This document shows positions 17,201 through 26,200 of a stretch of DNA of 27,660 bases, one piece after another. The DNA lies in the NCBI GenBank assembly GCA_943371535.1, contig CALRVE020000045.1:1-27660 (forward strand). Reading direction: 5' to 3'. The DNA comes from UBA1930 sp943371535. Its GTDB lineage: Bacteria; Bacteroidota; Bacteroidia; Chitinophagales; Chitinophagaceae. Within the stretch, counting starts at the first letter, position 1. Every line of letters begins with the position of its first letter. The notes under the pieces were generated by a model. It worked only from the letters and a program-made list of their open reading frames with translations, was not told the DNA's origin and ran no database searches. A program made the translations under genes and the position numbers.

Positions 17201-20200
17201 AGTAGCACAAGTTTCGCTACTCGTTAAAATACAACTAATAATATCTCCACTTACTAATGTATTGTCTGAATAGTTATTTGAGTTTGTACCAACATTATTA
17301 CCATTTTTTCTCCATTGATAAGAAGGAGTTGTTCCTCCGTTAATTATATTAGCGGTAAATACAATATTTGTTCCTGCACAAATAGTAGTTTGATTTGCAA
17401 CAATTGTTATGCTAGGTGTAACTTGATTGTTTACTGTAACTGTTGTAGCTAAAGACGTATTCGTACAACCATTGCTTGTGGTAACTCTTACTGTGTAATC
17501 ACCTGTTTGCGTTGGATTAAAAGTTTGATTGGTTGCACCTGTAATGTTATTACCATTTCTTATCCATTGAAAACTCGTACCATTACTTGCAGTTAGTGTT
17601 AAACTTTGACTTGCACAAAATGTTGTTGAACCACTTGCTGAAATAGTTGGAACTGGACCACTTGCAACTACAACATTAATTGGCACTCTTGTACTAACAC
17701 AACTTGAAGCGGCACCCGATGTGATTGTGCTTGTAACATTTACAAAACCTAATGTTTCACTAAAGCCTCCAAATTGAGTAGTATTTTCATAGTGAAAATA
17801 CATTCTATCTGTTTGTGGGTCTAAGGTAATATTTGCAGTTTCCCCAATATTTGAAAATGCTTGTACGGTTGTGATTACACCAGTAACAACATTTATTCTT
17901 CTTATTGCAGTATTTGTTGCATAAACAATAAAAAACTCATTACCAATATTTTCAGCCCAACCATAACTTGCCCATCCTTCACTACCTGTAAATGAAAAGA
18001 ATAACGAATTAGACAATGTTGTTACTATTCCATTTGTTAAGTTTATATGCCAACAACTGTTTGGTGATTGGTTATACAAAATCACAAATCCATCTCCAGC
18101 TGCAAGGAAGTTACCTCCAGTTATAGAAATACTTTGAGATAATATTAATGGAGATCCTGTTACTAAAAGATTCTCATCCAATTTAAATAGCCTATCTACA
18201 TTTCCTCCACCAAAACTAGTTCCATTGGTAGAAGCATTACCTAATTGCCATAAATCGCCATTACCAATATTAGAGAAAAAGCCGTCTCTAACTGATAGGC
18301 TTACTCCTCCTGTTAGGTTTGATTTATTGTATCTTCCTGTAAAACCATCTCCTACAACATAAACAAAGTTTGGACTAACTACAATTCCACATCTATCATC
18401 TCCTGTTATTGCGTCATGGTCAATAATTGTAGCACCTGATGTTGCAATGCTTGTTACAGATTTTGAAGTTGAGCCAACAAAGGCTTCTGCAAAATAAGTA
18501 GTATTTACATTGGTGAAAACTTTACTATTATTACCTGAGGCAATAGGTGTTGTTGAAGTTGCTGACGTAAACCACCTTACTTGACTACCACTAGTTAATG
18601 TTGCAGATAATGTAACAGAATCTCCGCAATTAACATTTATAGGTGAAGTAACAATAGGGTTGGTTATGGTTAATAAGTTAATACCAATTTTATTGCTAAT
18701 TGCAGTGTTAGTACAAGTGCCATTAGGAGTTAATACACACCAAATACTATCATTTTGAACTAAAGCATTATCAGTGTAAGTGTTTAAGTTAGTACCAACA
18801 TTGTTGCCATTTTTCTTCCATTGATAAGTAGGTGCAATACCTGCATTGCCAGGTGTTGCTGTAAAAGTAGCACTGTTATTGCCATTACAAAGTGTAGTTG
18901 CATTTGTACTAATATTAATGATAGGCAGTGGTATAACTGTTATTGAAATTGCAACTCCAAAAACTTCAGTAGAACTTGTACAACCTGTATTTATGTTTGA
19001 TACAATACAACTAAACAAATCGTTATTATTTATTGCAGCAGTTGTAAAGGTTGATGTGTTAGCACCAGTAATAAAAATACCATTTCTAATCCATTGATAA
19101 GTTGGTGTTGTACCAATATTAGTACCTGTAGCAGTAAATGTTACACTACTACCACTACAAATGGATGTTTCTGTTGCCGTAATGGTTACTTGTGGATTTA
19201 TTGTTGGCAAAACTGTAAATGTGAGATTATTGCTAGTTACTGTGCTACTAGTAACACAGTTTAAGCTACTAGTCATAACACAACTAATTACATCTCCATT
19301 TGCAACGTTTATAAATAAACTATTTCCAGTGAACCCTGTCGCAATTCCATTTCTAAACCATACGTAAGTAGGAGATATTCCTCCATTAGTTGGTATTGCA
19401 GATATTAAAATATTAGAACCATTACTACAAAGACTAGTAGTTGATGTGCTAATTGTAACAGTAGGTGTAACATTTGCAGATACCACCATGTTTATTATAT
19501 TAGAAACAACGTTTATAGGATTAGCACAATTAGCATTGCTTGTTAGTATACAGGTAATTCTATCATTTTGAGCAAGAGCTGCATCGGTATAAGTGCTGCT
19601 ATTATTACCTACATTATTTCCATTTTTACGCCACTGATAAGTTGGGTTTGTTCCAGCATTATTTGTTGTTGCAGTAAATACAACACTTGAACCAGCACAA
19701 ATTGAAGTTTGAGGAGTACTAATAGTAATAGAGGGAGTAACTATACTATTTACAATCATTGAAATTGTATTACTTGCTATACTAGTACTAGTTGCACATG
19801 CCAAATTACTAGTAAGTTGACATGTAATTATATCTCCATTAGCTAATAAGCTAGACGAGTAAGTACTTGTATTCGTTCCTACATTTATTCCATTTCTTCT
19901 CCATTGATAAATAGGGCTTGTTCCACCACCAGTTATGGTTGCCGTGAAAGTTACACTTACACCAGAACAAATGTTGTTTTGCGAAGCAGCTATACTAATA
20001 GTTGGGGTAGAAACTGAAGTAACAACCATTGTAATACTATTACTAGTTACTGGTGCAGCTGATGCACAATTAGCATTGCTAGTTATTACACAAGTAATTA
20101 CATCATTATGAGCTAATGCGTTATCAGAATAAGTGGATGAGTTAGTACCTACATTGTTTCCATTTTTTCTCCATTGATAAACTGGTGACGTACCGCCGTT

Positions 20201-23200
20201 AATTGCTGAAGCTGTAAATGTTACGTTTGTACCAAAACAAATATTTGTTTGAGTACTTGTTATACTTACAGAAGGTACAGCAGAATTTACTGTTAATATA
20301 ATGCTATTTGATGTTGCTGTAGTTGTAGTAATACAAGTTGCATTACTTGTAAGTACGCAAGTAATTATATCTCCATTTACTAAAGTATTATCACTAAAAG
20401 TAGAACTGTTAGTGCCTACATTATTTCCATTTTTTCTCCATTGATAAGTTGGACTTGTTCCACCATTAACAGGTACAGCTGTAAAAGTTATAGTTGTGCC
20501 AGTGCAAATGGTAGTTTGATTGGCAGTAATAGAAACAGTAGGTGTAACTGGAGCATTAATGGTAACTTCTGTTGTGGCCGATACACCAATACAACCATTA
20601 CTTGAAGTAACATTTACAGCATAATTACCCGATTGTGTTGGAGTATATATTTGTGAATTTGCTCCTGTTATAGAGTTTCCATTTCTTATCCATTGATAAC
20701 TAGCTCCAGTACTTGCAGTTAATGTTAAAGAGCCTGTTGAACATAAAGTGGTGGCACCAGAAGCAGTTATTGTAGGAACAATTGGAGCAACGTTTACAGT
20801 AACTGGAATTCTTGTGCTTGAACAACTAGTTGTTAAAGAGTTTACTGATGTTAATGCATTTAATGAGAATATTGAATTATTCAAAGCAGTGAACTGATTA
20901 GAGCTTGATGCTGCAAATATCTTTCTAATAGTTGGATCGTATAAAACATTACCCATAGAAGAACCTAAATTGGTAAAGTCTTGTACTATTGACACTGCAC
21001 CAGTTCTACAATTAGTTCTTGAAATGGAATTATTGATTCTATATTGTACAAAATAATCAGTACCATCAAATTCAGCCCAACCATACGCAATTCCATTAAT
21101 TCCATTAAAGTTGATTGAATTCAAATTACTTGGGCTAAGTATTGTTACAACACCTGTTATTAAATCAATTCTTCTACAAGTAGCTGTGTTGTAATCTAAG
21201 ATTAATAAATAACCTTCTCCAGGTGCAATCATTGACCAAAAACTGTTCAAGTTAAATGATTGTGATAAAGTTAAAAATGTTCCAGTTGGGTTTAAATTTT
21301 CATCTAATCTATATAACCTTGAAATAATTCCTGTAGAAAAGCTATTACCATTACTTACATCATTTCCAAGTTGCCATAAATCTCCATTCAGCAAGTTTGA
21401 GAAAAACATCGTTCTTGTAGGTAGAGCAGTACCTATTGTAAGTGTATTTTTATTAAATCTAACTACACTACTAACACATGAAATGTATGCAAAATTAGGG
21501 CTTGCTGCAATTCCGTTACTTGCAATCGAACCTCCAAGTGGAGTAAGATTTGCAGTTAAAGCACCTATTGTTCTTATACTATCAACTCTACTACCAGAAA
21601 TGTTTTCAAAAGCTTCAGCGTAATATGTTGTGGTGTTTGTTGGAGCAACTCTTAAGCTATTTCCAGTTCCAATACTTGTTCCCCCCGATAATGTATTAAA
21701 CCATCTTAACAATGTATTAGTGCCTGTTGTGGTTGCTGCTAAAGTAGCAGTATCTCCACAAGTAATATTGAATGGTCCATTTACAGTTGGAGCAAGAACA
21801 TTAATGACTCTTAAACCAATTTTATTACTGCTTACTGTAGCAGGGCATGTGGTACTACTTGTTAAATTACAACTTATTGTATCATTGTTAGCTATATTGT
21901 TGTCTGTATAGGTTGCAGAATTAGTACCAACATTAATACCATTTTTTCTCCATTGATAAATAGGTGAACTGCCTGCATTGGTTGCTGTTGCTGTAAAAGT
22001 TGCACTATTACTTCCTGCACAAAAAGTATTAAGCGGAGTTGATATTGTTACAATTGGAATGTCGCCAGTAACAACCAAACTAATACTATTGGTACTTGTA
22101 ACAGGACTAGTTGTAGAAACGCAGGTTTCACTACTAATCATGGTACATCTTATTACATCTCCTGTAATAAAATTATTAGAGGCATAGGTATTTGAAGTTG
22201 CTCCAGATATGGTAATGTTATTTTTAGTCCAAGTATAAGTTGGTGCTAAGCCACCGTTCACTGGATTTGCAGTAAATGTAATATTGGTTCCAGCACATAC
22301 ATTAGATTGAGATGCACTCACCGTAACGCTTGGGATTAAAATTGGTGAAACTGTTACAGGAATGCCATTACTAATCACTGCACCTCCAGTTACGCAAGAC
22401 AAATTACTTGTCATTCTACAAGTAACAACATCACCATTTAATAAACCAAAAAAGTTATACGTAGAAGAATTATTACTTGCTATCAAAATTCCATTTCTTC
22501 TCCATTGAAAGTTTGGGACGGTACCACCATTAGTGGTATTTGCAGTAAATGTTACAAAACCTCCTGTACAAATGCTTGTATTAGTTACCGCACTAATTGA
22601 AATAGTAGGAGTAGCCGCTGGTGCAGCTGGTAGTTGTAAACTATTACTTACTATTGGATAAGAAGCACATGAAGCATTACTACTAGTAATTTCACAGGTA
22701 ACAACATCGGTTGGTAAAACAGTTATAGAGGTTGAACTTGAAGCAAAGCCGTTAAGACTAATTGCAACTACTCCATTTTTTTTCCATGTAAAAGTTTTTA
22801 GAATTGAGGGCTCATTAGATGTTGCTGTATAAAATACATTTGTAGAAACTCCATTACATAATACACTTTGAGCAGCTGTTAGAACTAACGTAAAGTTAGT
22901 GTTAGGATTTACTACTACAGAAACAGTATTGCTTAATACATTGTTAGCTGCCAAACAACCTAAATTACTAGTCAGTTGGCAAGCAATAATATCGCTACTT
23001 GTAAGTGTTGCATCAGAATAAGTACTTGAGTTTGTTCCTACATTAATCCCATTCTTTTTCCATTGGTAAGTCGGACTTGTACCACCATTTGAAATAAAGG
23101 CATTAAATGTTACAAGAGTTCCTACACAAACTACACTTGATGAAACGCCAATACTTATTGTTGGGGTTAATGCGTTTGTTACCAATTCTGTAATAGAATT

Positions 23201-26200
23201 ACTATTTGCAAAAGTTGATGTTAAGCAAGTTGATGTATTATTGGTAATTCTACAAACTACTGTACTTAAATTGCTTGGAGCATTATCAACATAAGTATTT
23301 GAATTTGTTCCTACCAAGCCGCCATTTTTAAACCATTGATAAATAGGACTTGTACCACCATTTATTGGTGTTGCAGTAAATGTTATGCTAGCACCCGAAC
23401 CTAAACATATTGAATTTTGATTCGCAACAATTGTAACCGAAGGAGTTAATCTAGGTGTTACAGTCATAGTAACACTATTACTACTGTTAACACTTGTTGG
23501 ATTTGCACAAATTAAGTTGCTTTGCAATGAACAAGTAATAATATCATCATTGTTTAATGCGTTATTACTATAAGTTAAACTAGTGCTTTGTTGTACTAAG
23601 TTTCCATTTCTAAACCATGAAAAAACAGGTAAGTTGCCTCCATTGGTAGAAATAGCTGTAAATGTTACATTGGTATTAGAGCAAACATTGGTTTGAGCTG
23701 TAAAAACTGTTAATGTTGGTATAGCTGTTGATGCTCCTGTAATAGTAAGATTACTACTTGTATCTGTAGAAGGTACTGCACAAGTTGCATTACTTACTAA
23801 AACACATTTAAATACATCTCCTGCAACTACATTAGCAGTAGAAAAATTTATCCCAATTCCAAAAAGAACATCATTTTTTAACCATCTATATTGTGGTGCT
23901 GTACCTGCATTTGTTCCAGTTGCTCTAAATGTTATAATGGGTGTTGTTCCTGAACAAATAACTGTTTGACTTGCCGATACTTCTACAGATGGCACCACAG
24001 AAGGATTTACGTTCATGGTGAGTGTATTACTAGTTCTTGTTGTTGTAGTAACGCAAGGGAAATTACTAGTAAGTACACAACTAATTTGATCGCCGGTAAT
24101 TAAAGTATTATCCGTGTATACAGATGCATTTGTACCAACATTATTACCATTTTTTCTCCATTGATAACTTGGGCTTGTACCCCCATTAATAATGGTAGCA
24201 CTAAACGTAACAGCTGCACCATTACAAACATTTGTTGAGGTGGTAGTAATATTTATATTAGGTGTAAGAACATTGTTTACAGTTATAACAATTTCATTAC
24301 TTGTTAATGTATCAGATGTTACACAAACACCTGTATTGTTCGCCGTTAAAAAGCAAGTTATTACAGTATTGTTAGTAAATGAATTATCTGTGTAAGTTGG
24401 TGAATTTGTACCCACATTAACCCCATTTTTCTTCCATTGATAAATTGGTGCTGCACCAGTATTAGTTGCTGTAGCTGTAAAAGTTATTGTAGCAGGTGTA
24501 CCAATGCATATTGCAGTTTGAGAAGCCGTAATATCAATATCAGGTGTAATGGCTGGAATAATGATAATACTCAATGCATTTGAAGTAGCTGATGGCGTAG
24601 TAACACAAGTTTCAGAACTAGTTATTACACAAGTTACAACATCTGTTCCTCCTAAAGTATTGGTGCTATACGTATTGGTATTTGTTCCAACATTTACTCC
24701 ATTTACTTTCCATTGATAAGTTGGGTTCGTTCCTCCATTAACTGGAGTAGCAGTAAATACAATACTTACATTAGAACCACTACAAACAGAATTTTGACTT
24801 GCTGCAATACTAACCGATGGTACTAAATTATTATTTACCGTTACTGATACATTATTAGATGTAGCATTCGTATTGACAGAACAAGTAGCATTACTTGTAA
24901 GTACACAAGTAATAATATCTGTTGTAATTAAAGTATTGTCCGTATAAGTTGGTGAATTTGTGCCAACATTATTTCCATTTTTTCTCCATTGATAAATTGG
25001 AGTAGTTCCTCCATTTACTGCATTAGCAGTAAATGTTACTGGGCTGCCAGAACAAATATTATTCACATTACTTGTTATAGAAATAGATGGAGTGCCAGGT
25101 GTTCCAGTAAGCGTAATTGAATTTGAAGTTGCAGTTGTAACTGTAGCACAAATAGCGTTACTAGTTAATACACAACTAATAATGTCTCCAGCAACCAATC
25201 CATTATCTGTATAAGTAATTGCATTTGTACCTACATTATTTCCATTTTTTCTCCATTGGAAAATTGGCGTAGTACCTCCGGCTGTAATTGCTGCTGTGAA
25301 TGTAATGGTCGTGCCAGAACATAAGTTATTTTGATTAGCACTAATTTGTATAGTTGGTGTTTGTGCATTGTTAATCACTAAATCTGCTCCATTATCAGTT
25401 CCAATGGTTGCAGGATTAGAACTTATTACTCTTATTCTATATCTAGTTCCACTTAATATATTAGCAGGAATACTTGTACTAATGAAACCACTACTATTGC
25501 CATTTAACGTACCAATATTTGTTGGGTTGGTAAAACTTCCGTTAGTATCACTTAGCTGAGCTGTAAAAACATTGGTACTTAAAAAGAAGCCTAATGGAGT
25601 AGAAATAGGCACATTAACAGTACTTCCTCCGCAAATTGGCGATGCAACCGAACCTGTAGAAATATTTGAAATGCAAGTTGAAATACTACTTGACCCACCC
25701 GAACTACAGCTATTCTTTGGTGTTACCGATACATTACCACACCAAGTAGAATTAGGAGCATTGAAGGTTATTACATTTGAATCGGGTTTTGCCGATGTAA
25801 TAACTGCACCAGGTGGTAGTGTCCAAGTGTAATATGTTGCATTGGGTACTGGGGGAATAGAAAAAGTTACATTGGTTTGTCCTAAGCCAATTACTGGCAA
25901 TCCCGAAATGGCTCCAGCATTATTTGGTGGTGATTGTATTACAGGATTTAAAACTATAGTAACACTAGTAGTCCCACAATCGCCAACTCCCGTTGCAGTA
26001 TATGTAATGGGTGCTGTTAATGTAGCAATAACAGATGTACCAGTTGTGGTGTTTAATCCTGTTGCTGGAGACCATGTCCAATTGGTGAAAGTACCTGTAT
26101 TAGATAAAGTAATTGGCACTGCAGTTCCAGAACAAACGTTACTCATGTTTCCAGAAGTAACGTTTACACCATCTAAATTCAAATTAATATTGGTTGCTGC

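Noticed and set aside
15529..25360. CRISPR-like recurrence of a 17-mer of the type CCATTTTTTCTCCATTG
   Set aside because: Its spacing of about 270 nt equals the Ig repeat length and it encodes the conserved QWRKNG in frame, so it is protein repetition, not an array.
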